From Palleniella intestinalis (GTDB lineage Bacteria > Bacteroidota > Bacteroidia > Bacteroidales > Bacteroidaceae), in contig NZ_JABKKG010000002.1 in NCBI RefSeq assembly GCF_013166595.1, forward strand, positions 62,001 to 126,000: DNA of 64,000 nucleotides, read 5' to 3'. The notes beneath the pieces were generated by a model, which made no database searches, was not told the origin of the DNA, and saw only the letters and a program-made list of their open reading frames with translations. Numbering within the stretch: position 1 is the stretch's first letter; every line of letters begins with the position of its first letter. Below are positions 63,928 to 64,000 of the stretch, one piece after another. Position numbers and translations under genes: made by a program.

Positions 63928-64000
63928 TCATTCCTTATAGCGGTCTCCCCAACAGTTCACCATATTCTGATACAGTTTCTCCTCCGCAGGACTATGCTGT
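63928..64000 (-). CDS. C-terminal end of an unidentified gene
   Basis: The minus strand from the right edge reads QHSPAEEKLYQNMVNCWGDR and then YKE followed by TGA. The amino acid mix and the position, convergent with the sigma gene, suggest the end of a real protein, but too little is visible to name it. The 180 bases between it and the sigma gene hold no further feature that I can support. Confidence 0.4.
   Translation of the reverse strand, partial: QHSPAEEKLYQNMVNCWGDRYKE

Overview
The window is a stretch of chromosome from a member of the Bacteroidales, most likely Prevotella or a close relative. The reasons are the Bacteroidota-type promoters (-7 element TAnnTTTG, in the best cases with TTTG 19-20 bases upstream), the rprX/rprY two-component pair, many families seen mainly in this phylum (DUF4738, DUF3822, DUF4270, DUF5020, the Lnb/DUF4105 family), and a secreted protein whose C-terminus (NLAGQRV ... 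GKKYMVK) is of a kind common in Prevotella. There is no prophage, integron, CRISPR array or insertion sequence. Most of the window is housekeeping and envelope genes.

Layout. 1-5.6 kb: recF (cut by the edge), a TPR membrane protein, ribH, two small conserved genes, a DUF1846 protein and a HAD hydrolase. 6.2-19.1 kb, nearly all minus strand: rprY, rprX, a C69 dipeptidase, a small outer membrane barrel, cstA, serS, secA and a probable lipoprotein N-acyltransferase (lnb). 19.2-28.6 kb, plus strand: an outer membrane protein, lptC, a CorC-type protein, tRNA-Thr(CGT), the methylmalonyl-CoA module (mce, mmdA, a 50-residue OadG-like protein, the biotin carrier), a short GT5-only glycogen-synthase-like protein, a DUF4270 lipoprotein and a 42-residue protein. 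28.8-37.1 kb: two secreted proteins, then an ECF sigma / membrane anti-sigma candidate / secreted protein / outer membrane barrel cluster. 37.5-44.2 kb: a RecD-like helicase, DUF3822, rsmD, dnaG, a DUF6621-like protein, an FMN reductase and a thioredoxin. 44.4-51.2 kb: a DUF5020 barrel, a three-gene L-galactose oxidation operon, a glycine-zipper lipoprotein and a Rel/SpoT protein whose synthetase half looks inactive. 52.2-64 kb: an aldo/keto reductase, a WGR protein, dnaK, trmN, lon, tgt, an LptF/LptG permease, an ECF sigma factor and the end of one more gene.

Functions that fit together: cell-envelope building (secA, lnb, lptC, lptF/G, several barrels), succinate-to-propionate chemistry (mce and mmd genes), L-galactose use, protein quality control (dnaK, lon), replication and repair (recF, dnaG, RecD-like) and translation or RNA modification (serS, tgt, rsmD, trmN, tRNA-Thr).

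The least explained material lies between genes. Five intergenic regions carry the same kind of array: units exactly 22 bp long, an A-rich left arm, a variable six-base core (usually GGTAAC) and a T-rich right arm. Three of these arrays sit inside a larger composite element with two further conserved blocks in fixed order. All three of those lie between convergent genes. A second family of small palindromes (stem TGTGGC/GCCACA with changing loops, next to a CGGC/GCCG hairpin) occurs at two places. These repeats, the sigma-54-like site before dnaK and several active-site departures (RibH, thioredoxin, Tgt, Rel/SpoT) are the points most worth a second look.
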